Of a stretch of 64,000 nt of DNA, positions 36,775 to 45,099 are shown piece after piece. Numbering within the stretch: position 1 is the first letter of the stretch; the number at the start of each line of letters is the position of its first letter. The translations under genes were made by a program, and so were the position numbers. This DNA comes from Neoroseomonas terrae. GTDB lineage: Bacteria; Pseudomonadota; Alphaproteobacteria; Acetobacterales; Acetobacteraceae. Under the pieces are notes generated by a model, which was not told the DNA's origin, did not search any database, and saw only the letters and a program-made list of their open reading frames with translations. Location: positions 1 to 64,000 of the forward strand of contig NZ_JAAEDI010000031.1 of the NCBI RefSeq assembly GCF_018129025.1, written 5' to 3'.

Positions 36775-37048
36775 GGGTCACATCGCATCGGACAAGGACC
36801 GGCTGCTGGCGCGCGTGCGGCGCATCGCGGGCCAGGTCGCCGCCATCGAGAAGGCGATCGCCGGCGATGCCGGCTGTGCCGCCGTCCTGCACCAGGTCGC
36901 CGGGGTGCGCGGCGCCATCGGCGGGCTGATGGACGGGCTCATCGAGGACCATCTGCGCGAGCACGTCGCCCACCCTGATCTGACCGACGCGGAGCGCCGC
37001 GCGGGTGCGGAGGAACTCATCGCGGTCGTGCGGCGCTACGCCCGGTAG
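36773..37048 (+). CDS. dmeR: RcnR/DmeR-type nickel/cobalt-responsive repressor
   Basis: 91 residues, all-helical CsoR/RcnR fold. The metal ligands known from RcnR are all at the expected positions: His3, Cys35 (in DAGCAAVLHQ), His60 and His64 (in EDHLREHV) and His67. This set specifies Ni(II)/Co(II) sensing rather than the copper pattern of CsoR. A DNA-binding basic helix (RLLARVRRIAGQV) is present. It lies 11 bases upstream of a histidine-rich cation-diffusion transporter gene, the dmeR-dmeF arrangement known from rhizobia. Metal binding should release it from the palindrome over its own start. Confidence 0.88.
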   Translation: MGHIASDKDRLLARVRRIAGQVAAIEKAIAGDAGCAAVLHQVAGVRGAIGGLMDGLIEDHLREHVAHPDLTDAERRAGAEELIAVVRRYAR

Positions 37049-37059
37049 GGAACGTTCCA

Positions 37060-37956
37060 ATGACCCCTCATCAGCACGTCTTCCTCGGCGACCGCCACGA
37101 CGAGAACGCCCGGCGCACCCTGTGGGTCGTCGCGCTGACCGCGGCGATGATGGTGGGCGAGATCACCGCCGGCATGGCCTTCAATTCGATGGCGCTGCTT
37201 GCCGACGGCTTCCACATGGCCACGCATGCCGGCGCGCTGGCGGTCTCGGCCATCGCCTACGCCTTCGCGCGGCGCAACGCGCACAATCCCCGCTTCAGCT
37301 TCGGTACCGGCAAGGTCGGCGACCTCGCAGGCTTCGCCTCGGCGCTGATCCTCGCGGTGATCGCGCTCGGCATCGGCGTGGAATCGGCGGTCCGGCTGTT
37401 CGACCCGCAACCCGTCGCCTTCACCGAGGCGACCATCGTCGCCGTGCTCGGCCTCGCCGTGAACGTCGCGAGCGCGCTGCTGCTAGGCGGCGGCCACGAT
37501 CACGGACACGATCACGGGCACCGTCGCGACCACGGCCATCATCACCATCATCACGACAACAACCTCCGCTCGGCCTACGTCCATGTCCTTGCCGATGCGC
37601 TGACCTCGGTGCTCGCCATCGTCGCATTGCTCGGCGGGCGTCATCTCGGCTGGGTCTGGCTCGATCCGGCGATGGGCATCGTTGGCAGCGTCGTCATCGC
37701 CGCCTGGGCCTGGACGCTGCTGCGCGACACTGCCGGCGTGCTGCTCGATACCACCGACCCGCAGCTCGCCGCCGAAGTGCGCAGCGAGGTCGAAGGCCCC
37801 GGCGATGCGAGCATCACCGACCTGCACATCTGGCGGATCGGCCCCGGCGCCCATGCGGCGATCGTCAGCGTCACCGGGCCGGTGAGCGGCGAGGCCATCC
37901 GCGCGCGGCTCGCGCCGGTGCACGAGCTCGCGCACCTCACGGTCGAGACGCGGTAG
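37060..37956 (+). CDS. dmeF: Cation diffusion facilitator, cobalt/nickel efflux (DmeF-like)
   Basis: 298 residues. Six membrane segments are visible, with the CDF metal motifs in TM2 (ALLADGFHMATHAGAL) and TM5 (VHVLADALTSVLAIVALL). Between TM4 and TM5 is a very His/Asp-rich cytoplasmic loop (about residues 142-168: HDHGHDHGH, then a run of six histidines) that captures metal. A C-terminal cytoplasmic domain includes DLHIWRIGPGAHAAIVSV. It exports divalent metal by proton antiport. The coupled DmeR gene points to cobalt and nickel. Confidence 0.9.
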   Translation: MTPHQHVFLGDRHDENARRTLWVVALTAAMMVGEITAGMAFNSMALLADGFHMATHAGALAVSAIAYAFARRNAHNPRFSFGTGKVGDLAGFASALILAVIALGIGVESAVRLFDPQPVAFTEATIVAVLGLAVNVASALLLGGGHDHGHDHGHRRDHGHHHHHHDNNLRSAYVHVLADALTSVLAIVALLGGRHLGWVWLDPAMGIVGSVVIAAWAWTLLRDTAGVLLDTTDPQLAAEVRSEVEGPGDASITDLHIWRIGPGAHAAIVSVTGPVSGEAIRARLAPVHELAHLTVETR

Positions 37957-38014
37957 CAACCGCCCTTCCCAAGCGGCGCCCGCCGGCGCAGCATCGCCGG
38001 TGGAGGAAACCATA

Positions 38015-38974
38015 ATGACCACCCGCCGCGCCCTGCTCGCCGCGCCGGCGCTGCTGCCGGCCATGCCGGCGCGCGCCCAGCAGCGGCCGCTCCGCATCAT
38101 CACGCCCTTCGCGCCCGGGGGCACGACCGATTCCCTCGCCCGCATCATCGGGCAGCGCATCACCGCGCTGACCGGCCAGGCGGCGGTGGTGGAACCGAAG
38201 CCCGGCGCGGGCGGCGACCTCGCCATGCAGGCCGGCGCATCGGCGGAACCCGATGGGCACACGCTGATCCTCGGCAGCGATTCATCGCTCGTCCGCAACC
38301 CGATGCTGCGCCGGAACATCCCCTACGACCCGGAACGCGACTTCGCGCCGATCGCGCGGCTGGTCATCTCCTGGTACGCGATCGCCGTGCATGCCTCGGT
38401 GCCGGCGCGCACCGTCGCGGAATTCTTCGACTGGGCGCGCGCCAATCCGGGCAGCGTGAACTACGGCTCGGCCGGGCCCGGCACCCTCGCCCATGTGATC
38501 GGCGAGATGATGAGCCAGGGCCGGCAGCTCCAGATGCAGCACATTCCCTATCGTGGCGCCGCGCCGGCGTTGCAGGAACTCGTCGCGGGGCGGCTGCAGT
38601 TCTACGCGGTGTCCGCCGCCGGGCTGCTGCCGCTGCTGCGCGAAGGCAGCGTGCGCGTCCTCGCCGTCACCGGCCCCGCGCGCCAGCCTTCCCTGCCCGA
38701 CGTGCCGACGATGATCGAGGCCGGCTTCGCCGAATACGACCATTCGGCCTTCTATTCGCTGTCCGGCCCCGCGCGGATGCCCTCGGCGCTGGTCGATCGG
38801 ACCGGTGCGCTGCTTGGCCGCATCATGGCGGAACCGGAAACGGTGGAGCGGCTGCGCGAGCTCGCCTTCGACCCGGCTTTCCTCGGCCCCGAGGCGTTCC
38901 GCGCCTTCCTCGCCGCCGATCGCATCCGTTGGCGCGAGATCATCGCCCGCACCGGGCTGACGCTGGAGAGCTGA
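38015..38974 (+). CDS. Bug/TctC-family binding protein
   Basis: A periplasmic receptor of 319 residues. ATG 38015 follows TGGAGGAAAC at good spacing; a GTG at 38000 would put the ribosome site inside the gene. The signal peptide TTRRALLAAPALLPAMPARAQ is followed by RPLRIITPFAPGGTTDSLAR, PYDPERDFAPIARL and IPYRGAAPALQELVAG. No permease genes are nearby. It is followed after 5 bases by a NIPSNAP-like gene and then a SnoaL-like gene, so the three probably form one operon for uptake and breakdown of an unknown acid (inference). Confidence 0.9.
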   Translation: MTTRRALLAAPALLPAMPARAQQRPLRIITPFAPGGTTDSLARIIGQRITALTGQAAVVEPKPGAGGDLAMQAGASAEPDGHTLILGSDSSLVRNPMLRRNIPYDPERDFAPIARLVISWYAIAVHASVPARTVAEFFDWARANPGSVNYGSAGPGTLAHVIGEMMSQGRQLQMQHIPYRGAAPALQELVAGRLQFYAVSAAGLLPLLREGSVRVLAVTGPARQPSLPDVPTMIEAGFAEYDHSAFYSLSGPARMPSALVDRTGALLGRIMAEPETVERLRELAFDPAFLGPEAFRAFLAADRIRWREIIARTGLTLES

Positions 38975-38979
38975 GCCAC

Positions 38980-39576
38980 ATGCCGCTGCTGCGTTTCGAG
39001 GAATTCACCGCGCAGCCGCGCCGTGCCGCCGCGCTGCGCGCGAAGCTCGGCGCCGTGCCGGGCGGGCGGCTGTTCGGCCTGTGGCAGGCGCAGATCGGCC
39101 CGTCGATGAACCGCGTCACCCGCGTCTCGCTGTGGGATGGCGAGCCGACCGCGACGCCCGAAGCCGGCGACCCGGACGTGGCATCGGTGACCACGCGCGT
39201 GCTGACCATCCTGACGCGCGGGCAGACGCCGGTCGATCCCGCGCGCGGCGGCATCGTCACGCATCGCTGGTTCATCCTGCCCTCGGCCGATGTCGCGGAG
39301 ATGGTCGCCATCACCACGGAGGCCTGGACCGGCTTCGAGGGTGACACCGGCAGCGAACCGCTCGGCCTGTGGCTCGACCGCGAGCAGCGCGAACCCGCCC
39401 ATGTGCTGCTGATGACCTGGTACCCGTCGCTGACGCATTGGGAGCGGAGCCGCTTCTGGAACAGCGCGGCCGCCGGGCCGGAACAGCAGCAGCGGGCGAA
39501 ATGGGGTGCGCTGTTCGCGCGCCGCCGCCAGATGCTGTTCGACAGCTGGGTCACCGTACATGGAGCCGAAGCATGA
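38980..39576 (+). CDS. NIPSNAP-like protein
   Basis: 198 residues, made of two ferredoxin-like halves: LLRFEEFTAQPRRAAALRAK at the start, and THRWFILPSADVAEMVAITT with LLMTWYPSLTHWERSRFW in the second half, where a Trp/Tyr-rich edge is typical of NIPSNAP domains. Function is unknown; the family is often found beside catabolic genes. The assignment is moderate. It overlaps the next gene by four bases. Confidence 0.55.
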   Translation: MPLLRFEEFTAQPRRAAALRAKLGAVPGGRLFGLWQAQIGPSMNRVTRVSLWDGEPTATPEAGDPDVASVTTRVLTILTRGQTPVDPARGGIVTHRWFILPSADVAEMVAITTEAWTGFEGDTGSEPLGLWLDREQREPAHVLLMTWYPSLTHWERSRFWNSAAAGPEQQQRAKWGALFARRRQMLFDSWVTVHGAEA

Positions 39577-39959
39577 GCGAGAGCGACATCGCGGCGGCAC
39601 GCGCCGCCATGGACGGTTTCATGGCCGCCTTCAGCGCCGAGGATGCCGAGGCCATCCGCACGCGCTGGTACCACTTCCCGCATGTGCGCTTCCACAGCGG
39701 CAAGGTCACCATCTTCGAGCGCCCGGAGGATTTCAGCTCCATCGTCTTCGACCGCAAGGGCCAGGCCCGCGAATGGGCGAAGAGCGCCTGGGACTATGTG
39801 GAACTCGTCGATGCGGGCCCGAACAAGGTGCATTTCCGCGTGCAGTTCAGCCGCTTCCGCGACGACGGCTCGCGCATCGGGTCGTACAAGTCGTTCTACA
39901 TCGTCACGCTGAAGGATGGCCGCTGGGCGATCCAGGGCCGCTCGTCCTGGGCTGAGTAA
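39573..39959 (+). CDS. SnoaL/NTF2-like protein
   Basis: 128 residues. An alpha+beta cone fold is suggested by the opening helices (IAAARAAMDGFMAAFSAEDAEAI), the YHFPHVRFHSG turn and the C-terminal strands KVHFRVQFSRF and SFYIVTLKDGRWAIQGRSSWA, the usual end of NTF2-like proteins. These bind or convert small ligands; this one has no assigned reaction. It is translationally coupled to the NIPSNAP-like gene. Confidence 0.7.
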   Translation: MSESDIAAARAAMDGFMAAFSAEDAEAIRTRWYHFPHVRFHSGKVTIFERPEDFSSIVFDRKGQAREWAKSAWDYVELVDAGPNKVHFRVQFSRFRDDGSRIGSYKSFYIVTLKDGRWAIQGRSSWAE

Positions 39960-39994
39960 GCCATCACGATGGGCCTCGATCCTCGGGAGCCGCT

Positions 39995-40591
39995 TCAGCG
40001 ATCCCCGAGCAGGAATCCCTCGGCCATCAGGCGGAAAGCATGGACGGCCTTCGGCAGCACGGATTGCGGGTCGTCGCTGGCCGCCACCCACAACGCCGCG
40101 TTCAGGGCTGCCCCGCACAGAAGACGGGCCGCGGCCTCGATGTCGACGCGCTTCATGACGCCGTCCGCGATCAACCCGGCAACGGTCCGCTTCGTCGCGT
40201 CCAGGCACGCATTCTGGCTGGGCCAGCGAGACGGGTCGCCAAGGAAGGCGGGCCCGTCGAGCAGCACGATCCGGCGCACCTCCGGGTCCAGCGCCATGGC
40301 GATATAGGCCGCGCCCTCGGCCAGCAGCCGCTCCCAGCCATCTGCCGCCGCTGCGCTGGCTTCCCGAGCGCGCGCCGCCATCTCGCCATCGACCTGCGCC
40401 ACCACGGCCGCCAGCAGCCCCGCCTTGTCGCCGAAATTGTGATAGAGCGCGCCGCGCGTCAGGCTGACGGATGCGGTCAGTTCATCCATCGACGCGGCGG
40501 CGAACCCTTCCGCCGCGAATGCCTTGCGTCCGGCGGCAATCAGCTTGCTGCGGTTCTGCTCCATCGCTTCCAGGCGACGCCGTGCGACCAT
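39995..40591 (-). CDS. TetR/AcrR-family repressor
   Basis: 198 residues. The N-terminal DNA-binding domain is clear: KLIAAGRKAFAAEGFAAASMDELTASVSLTRGALYHNFGDKAGLL, with the helix-turn-helix around SVSLTRGALYHNF. The remaining helices form a ligand-binding domain. I chose ATG 40591; ATG 40633 is in frame but lies inside the operator described next. It is divergent from a RidA-family gene and probably controls that gene and itself. Confidence 0.88.
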   Translation of the reverse strand: MVARRRLEAMEQNRSKLIAAGRKAFAAEGFAAASMDELTASVSLTRGALYHNFGDKAGLLAAVVAQVDGEMAARAREASAAAADGWERLLAEGAAYIAMALDPEVRRIVLLDGPAFLGDPSRWPSQNACLDATKRTVAGLIADGVMKRVDIEAAARLLCGAALNAALWVAASDDPQSVLPKAVHAFRLMAEGFLLGDR

Positions 40592-40626
40592 CACAGATCC
40601 TTCATGCGCTCCGCGCTGCGCATCGG

Positions 40627-40668
40627 TTGACATACGAGACGTATGTTATCTTCATATACGGCACGTAT
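40627..40668. promoter_or_regulatory. Promoter and tandem palindromic operator between tetR and ridA-like gene
   Basis: ATACGnnnCGTAT occurs at 40632-40644 (in the longer palindrome CATACG-AGA-CGTATG, 40631-40645) and again at 40656-40668, 24 bases apart. A perfect -35 hexamer TTGACA (40627-40632) abuts the first copy, and TTCATA (40651-40656) 18 bases on could be the -10 box for rightward transcription. The two operators therefore cover the promoter spacer and start region, the expected layout for repression by the adjacent TetR protein. Confidence 0.72.
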
Positions 40669-40734
40669 GCTGAGCTGCGCACCGACGTTATGCCGCCGGC
40701 ATCGCGTTTCCGCGACCCCCGAGGAGACTGCCCC

Positions 40735-41127
40735 ATGGCCAAGCGTGACGCCGTTTTTCCTGCCGGCCGGCATGACCTCTACACCGCGCAGACCTATTCC
40801 GCGGCGATCAGGTCCGACAGCCTCCTGTTCGTGTCCGGCCAGGTCGGCAGCCGCAGCGATGGCTCGCCCGAGCCGGAGTTCGAGGCCCAGGTCCGTCGGG
40901 CATTCGCCAATCTCGAGGCGACCCTGGCGGCTGGTGGATGCGGTCTGGACGACATCGTCGACGTGACGACCTTCCACACCGATCCCGAGAAGCAGTTCGC
41001 GACCGTCATGGCCGTCAAGGCGGAGGTCTTCCCGCAGGCGCCCTATCCGAACTGGACGGCGGTCGGCGTCACCTGGCTCGCCGGGTTCGACTTCGAGATC
41101 AAGGTCATCGCGCGGATCCCCGCCTGA
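40735..41127 (+). CDS. RidA family protein
   Basis: 130 residues. The family pattern is visible in YSAAIRSDSLLFVSGQVG, VRRAFANLEATLAAGGCGLDDIVDVTTFHTDPE, and the C-terminal YPNWTAVGVTWLAGFDFEIKVIARI. RidA proteins hydrolyse reactive enamine/imine intermediates; the arginine that anchors substrate in true RidA is not evident at the usual C-terminal place, so another subfamily role is possible. ATG 40735 follows GAGGAGA. It is transcribed away from the TetR gene through the tandem operator. Confidence 0.85.
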   Translation: MAKRDAVFPAGRHDLYTAQTYSAAIRSDSLLFVSGQVGSRSDGSPEPEFEAQVRRAFANLEATLAAGGCGLDDIVDVTTFHTDPEKQFATVMAVKAEVFPQAPYPNWTAVGVTWLAGFDFEIKVIARIPA

Positions 41128-41206
41128 ACGTCAGCGGCTGCCGCCCGGAAGCCACGCGTGCGGCGATCCCGCACGCCGGATCCTTCGACCGGCGCGCGGT
41201 CGTCGC

Positions 41207-42061
41207 CTACCCTTCCACCGGCACCAGCCGCGTCAGCCGCGCCGGGTTCTGCTCCGACAGATAGATGCATGCATCCGGCCCGCACCACATGCCGTGTGCC
41301 CCGTTCAGCACCGGCCGGCAGCGCCCGAGAATTGTCCCGTCCGGCCCCAGCAGCGAGAGTTGCGGCACCTGGTCCGTCACATACAGCCCGCCGCCCGGCG
41401 CGCCGTGCACGCTCATCGGCTTGTGGTTGCCGTGCCAGGTGTCCAGCCAGGACCCGTCCGGCGTGAAGACCTGAACGCGGTTGTTCTCGCGATCCGCCAC
41501 GGTTACGCGCCCGTCCGGCAGCACCCAGACCGAATGCGGGGTGGAGAACTCGCCGGGGCCGGTGCCCTCATGCCCCCAGCGGGCCATCGGCGTGCCCTCG
41601 GCGCTGAAGCGGTGCACGACCGAGGCCGCGTAGCCATCGGCGACGTAGATTGATCCGTCCGGGCCGAAGGCGACATCGCAGGGTGCGTTGAAGGGCTCGC
41701 CCGGGTGGTCGCGGCGACCGAGGCCGCCCAGTCGCTTTCCATCTCGCGAGAAGACGATGATCTCATGCGCGTCGCGGTCCACGACGAAGACGCGGCCATC
41801 GGGATGGACAGACAGCATGTGGCCGTCCGCGACCTCCGCCCCGCCCCAGGCATCGATGCGCCGGCCATCGGGGGCGAGCACGACGACGGCCGGATTCTCC
41901 GGGTCCGTCATCGGATCCCGGCGAAGCTGGACATAGACGCGGCCCTCCGCATCGCAGGCGACGTCGCTCGGCACGCCCATGCCTTGGGGAACCTCACCCC
42001 AGGGACGCTCGACGCGATAGCGCGTGTCGCCGAGGCGGACGTAGAGCTGGTGGCGCGCCAT
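41207..42061 (-). CDS. NHL-repeat beta-propeller protein
   Basis: 284 residues. NHL-type blades are visible: SDVACDAEGRVYVQL, MLSVHPDGRVFVVDRDAHEIIVFSRDG, CDVAFGPDGSIYVADGYAASVVHRFSAEG, FSTPHSVWVLPDGRVTVADRENNRVQVFTPDG and GLYVTDQVPQLSLLGPDG. This resembles peptidylglycine alpha-hydroxyglycine lyase-like or gluconolactonase-like propellers, but no signal peptide is present and the enzymatic role is unknown. It is convergent with the RidA-like gene and divergent from a lipoprotein gene. Confidence 0.85.
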   Translation of the reverse strand: MARHQLYVRLGDTRYRVERPWGEVPQGMGVPSDVACDAEGRVYVQLRRDPMTDPENPAVVVLAPDGRRIDAWGGAEVADGHMLSVHPDGRVFVVDRDAHEIIVFSRDGKRLGGLGRRDHPGEPFNAPCDVAFGPDGSIYVADGYAASVVHRFSAEGTPMARWGHEGTGPGEFSTPHSVWVLPDGRVTVADRENNRVQVFTPDGSWLDTWHGNHKPMSVHGAPGGGLYVTDQVPQLSLLGPDGTILGRCRPVLNGAHGMWCGPDACIYLSEQNPARLTRLVPVEG

Positions 42062-42227
42062 GATCTGAACCCTCCGAAAGCCAGCGCAGCGTGGCCCGGA
42101 GAGGAGCGAGGGGCAACGGCCGGGGCCTGCGCAACGGTTCACTGGCGCGCCGATGCCACGCCCCGGCATGGGTATGATCCGGGTGAGGTTTCGGCATAGC
42201 CTGCGCCCGTCACAGGAGAACGACGCC

Positions 42228-43016
42228 ATGCCGGACCGCCGCCTGCTCTTCCGCCCCGCCTTTCTGGTGCTCGGGCTCGGCCTGCTGGCCGGGTGCGAGC
42301 AGGCCACGGGCGCCGCAGGTTCGCTGGCCGGCAGCGCTGCGGGCTCAGCCGCCTCCAGCGCGGTCGCGGGCGCGGTTGCGGGGCCGGTGGGGCAGGTCGC
42401 CGCCGGCGCCGCCGGCAGTGCCGCCAATGCCGGCACCGCCCAGCTCACCCGGATGGCCGCCGCCGCAGCGCAGGGCGCCTGGGGCGACGTGGCGCAGGAA
42501 CCCGTGGCCGCCTGCAACGGCGCGGCCGACAAGCCCTGTGCCGAGGCCCAGGCTCTGCGCGCCCGCGCCTGCCGTCGCCAGGCGGCGAGCGCCGCCGCCG
42601 GCCAGCGCGCCGGCTATCTCGATTGCGCCGTCACGGCGGGGCAAGCCGCGCTCGCCGCCGGCGGCGCCAATACCCCGGCCGAACGCAATACCTGGCGGGA
42701 GGAACTGCTCGCCGCCATCTACGACCGCCGCTCCGGTCAGCCCCGCGCGAACATCTGCCCCGACAACGACCTGCTGCGTGCGGAGGCCGACACGCTGCTG
42801 CGCGATTCGCCGGGCAACAGCTCGGCCCGGTTCTACGGTGGCAGCGCACGGATGATGGGTGTGTCGGTGTCCTGCGGTGCGGAGGACCAGCGCTGCAGTG
42901 ATCTTGCCGAAGCCTCGCGGCTGCTGAACCCGCCCCAGTCCGACGCGCGATGGACGCAGACTGCGGAAGGGGTGCAGACGTTGCAGCGGGTGGTGGTGGG
43001 CTGCCCGGGGGCGTGA
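42228..43016 (+). CDS. Lipoprotein with glycine-zipper-like N-terminal region
   Basis: 262 residues. ATG 42228 follows CAGGAGAA. The signal ends in a lipobox LLAGC, so Cys22 should be lipidated. An Ala/Gly/Ser-rich stretch with small-residue periodicity follows (about 25-75), resembling glycine-zipper segments that insert in membranes. The C-terminal two thirds contain six or more cysteines (for example VAACNGAADKPCAEA, ARACRRQ, LDCAV, NICPDND, VSCGAEDQRCSD) consistent with several disulfides in the periplasm. Family not recognised. It converges on the HAD gene with hairpin element G between. Confidence 0.75.
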   Translation: MPDRRLLFRPAFLVLGLGLLAGCEQATGAAGSLAGSAAGSAASSAVAGAVAGPVGQVAAGAAGSAANAGTAQLTRMAAAAAQGAWGDVAQEPVAACNGAADKPCAEAQALRARACRRQAASAAAGQRAGYLDCAVTAGQAALAAGGANTPAERNTWREELLAAIYDRRSGQPRANICPDNDLLRAEADTLLRDSPGNSSARFYGGSARMMGVSVSCGAEDQRCSDLAEASRLLNPPQSDARWTQTAEGVQTLQRVVVGCPGA

Positions 43017-43043
43017 CGCCAGCACTCTGAGCGCTCAGGGTTT

Positions 43044-43289
43044 CCGGAGAGGGGCTTTGCCCCTCTCCGGACCTCACCCCACCAAAGGCCGAAGGGCCTT
43101 TGGAAACCTCGACCGGGTGCCGGGCCCGAAATGCGCGCCCCACTGCTCCTCGGCCGAGATGCATCAGGCGCGAACCCTAAGACTGTCCTGCCCCTGACAG
43201 CACTTCCATCGCGTCCAACGCCAAGTGGAGGTTTCCAAAGGCCCTTCGGCCTTTGGCGGGGAGGGTCCGGGAGGGGCAGCGCCCCTCTC
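43044..43289. repeat. Composite hairpin element, copy G (R arm and inverted R arm)
   Basis: Both arms are R type. The outer hairpin is at 43044-43070 (CCGGAGAGGGGC/GCCCCTCTCCGG) and the inner at 43082-43103 (CCAAAGGCC/GGCCTTTGG). The inverted inner hairpin is at 43235-43256 (CCAAAGGCC/GGCCTTTGG) and the outer at 43269-43289 (GGGAGGGGC/GCCCCTCTC). It lies between convergent genes, 27 and 32 bases from their stops. The 305-base spacer holds nothing else I can support. Confidence 0.85.
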
Positions 43290-43321
43290 GGTTCCGCCTG
43301 TCGCTCAATCAGAGCCCATCG

Positions 43322-43966
43322 CTACAGCCCCAGCAGCCCGCCGAGCTCATCCATCGAACCGAACGGCTCCGCACCATGCGCCGCCAGCACGCCGCGCGGC
43401 GTCTCGTGCGCGAAACCCAGTACGCGGCACCCCGCGGCCACCCCGGCGCGCACGCCAGGCACGCTGTCCTCGACCACAACGCAATCCTGCGGGGCGGCGT
43501 CGCAGGCCGCCGCCGCGGCCAGGTAGATGTCCGGGTAGGGCTTCGGCCGGTCGACGTCCTCGAAGGAGAAGATGCGCCCGGCGAAAACCGGCGCGAGGCC
43601 AAGGGCGCGCATCTTAGCCGCCAGCTCGACCCGGCCGGAATTCGACGCCACCGCGACCGGGATGCCCGCCGCGACGACGCGACGCACCGCCTCGGCCGCG
43701 CCAGGCACGGCCGGCGTGCGCCGGGCCATCTCGCGGGCGATGAGGATCGACATCTCCTCCGCCCACCCCGGTGCCAGGGGGCCGACGCGCGCCTCGATGT
43801 GCGGCACCATGTCCGGCAGCGCGAGGCCGAGGAAGGCATTGCGCGCTTCCGCCGCCGTCATCGGCCAGCCCAGCGCGGTGAGTTGTTCGGCGACCAGCGC
43901 GTTCACCACCATCTCGCTGTCCGCCAGCACGCCATCGCAGTCGAACAGGACGGCGCGCGGCCTCAT
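43322..43966 (-). CDS. HAD-superfamily phosphatase (beta-phosphoglucomutase-like)
   Basis: 214 residues. Motif I is VLFDCDGVLADSE at the N-terminus (Asp nucleophile and Asp+2 acid), motif II is the VASNSG serine, motif III a lysine-bearing GLAPVFAGRIFSFEDV and KPYPDIYL, and motif IV is CVVVEDSVPGVRAG. The four-helix cap suits small phosphosugars or similar, with substrate unknown. The start at 43966 overlaps the hemH stop by four bases, so it is coupled to hemH. Confidence 0.9.
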   Translation of the reverse strand: MRPRAVLFDCDGVLADSEMVVNALVAEQLTALGWPMTAAEARNAFLGLALPDMVPHIEARVGPLAPGWAEEMSILIAREMARRTPAVPGAAEAVRRVVAAGIPVAVASNSGRVELAAKMRALGLAPVFAGRIFSFEDVDRPKPYPDIYLAAAAACDAAPQDCVVVEDSVPGVRAGVAAGCRVLGFAHETPRGVLAAHGAEPFGSMDELGGLLGL

Positions 43967-45045
43967 GCGGCGGCTTCCGCGATCCGGGCGCGGGCATGCG
44001 GGCAGTCGCCCTGCTGCTTCGGGCATTGCCGCGCGCCGGCGTAGGAACAGAGCGTGCGCCCCGACGCGAGCGCCCCGCGGGCGAGATCGGCCAGGGCGGC
44101 GATGAAGCCGGCGTCGCTATTCTGCGCCGGCACGCGGAAATACCCGGGCACGCCTAGCTTGTGCGCGACCTCGCGATACTCGATGTCGAGCTCCACCAGC
44201 GTCTCCGAATGCTCGGAGACGAAGGCGATCGGGCAGACCAGCAGCGCGACCTTGTCATGCGCGGCGCGCTCGATCTCGGCCTCGGTGGACGGCCCGATCC
44301 AGACCTGGGGCGTGACGCGGGACTGGTAGCAGACCGCATGGTCCATCTCGGCAATGTCGCCGAGTTCCCGACGCACGGCCGCGACGGTGCGTTCCACCTG
44401 CCACTGATACGGGTCGCCGGCCTTCACGATGCTCTCGGGCAGGCCGTGGGCGGAGAACAGCAGGCGCAGCGGCACGTCGTCCGGCAGCGCCGCGCGCGCT
44501 TGCGCATAAGCGCCGCGGACCAGCGCCGCCGTGGCGGATGCGAAACCGCCATGCGAATGCCAGCAGCAGAGCATCGTCGTCGGCACCGACAGGCCGATGG
44601 CCGCGCAGGCCTCGTCCCAGGCGGTGGCGGAACTGCCGGTCGTGGTGGTCGAATACTGCGGGTAGAGTGGCAGCAGCAGCACCTCGTCGGGCTTCCAGGC
44701 CTGGACGTCGCGCGCGACGGCATCCGACAGGGGGTGCCAGTAGCGCATGGCGACGAAGCTGCGCGCCTCGATGGCCGGGTCGCCGGCGAGGGCGGCATCG
44801 AGTGCCCGGCCCTGTTCCTGCGTCAGTTCCAGCAGCGGCGAACGGCCGCCGATGAAGGCGTAGTTCTCGAGCGCCGGCTTCGTGCGGCGCCAGGCGATGA
44901 GGCGACCGAGCCAAGGCCGCACGAAGCCCGGCACCCGCAGGATCGCCGGATCGGTGAAAAGGTTCGTCAGGAACGGACGAACGCTTTCCGGGCGATCGGG
45001 ACCGCCCAGGTTGAACAGCACGATGGCGACGCGGCGCTTGGTCAT
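43963..45045 (-). CDS. hemH: Ferrochelatase
   Basis: The last haem synthesis step: it inserts ferrous iron into protoporphyrin IX. It has 360 residues, a typical length. Landmarks are VLFNLGGPDRPESVRPFL, LLLPLYPQYSTTTTG, the LLFSAHGLPESIV catalytic histidine region, and LLVCPIAFVSEHSETLVELDIEY with the metal-path glutamates. It lacks the C-terminal extension of animal enzymes. Cysteines near the C-terminus (TLCSYAGARQCPKQQGDCPHA) could bind an Fe-S cluster, as in several alphaproteobacterial ferrochelatases. It is followed by the coupled HAD gene, with secB 54 bases upstream on the same strand. Confidence 0.95.
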   Translation of the reverse strand: MTKRRVAIVLFNLGGPDRPESVRPFLTNLFTDPAILRVPGFVRPWLGRLIAWRRTKPALENYAFIGGRSPLLELTQEQGRALDAALAGDPAIEARSFVAMRYWHPLSDAVARDVQAWKPDEVLLLPLYPQYSTTTTGSSATAWDEACAAIGLSVPTTMLCCWHSHGGFASATAALVRGAYAQARAALPDDVPLRLLFSAHGLPESIVKAGDPYQWQVERTVAAVRRELGDIAEMDHAVCYQSRVTPQVWIGPSTEAEIERAAHDKVALLVCPIAFVSEHSETLVELDIEYREVAHKLGVPGYFRVPAQNSDAGFIAALADLARGALASGRTLCSYAGARQCPKQQGDCPHARARIAEAAA

Positions 45046-45099
45046 GGTGCTGGCCGAGATGACGCGGGGCGACCCCGCGTCAGCACAAGGCGTGTGGCC

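Noticed and set aside
33260-37060. Open frame of more than 1200 codons antisense to addA
   Set aside because: Same composition artefact; it covers several unrelated plus-strand genes and has no recognisable domain.
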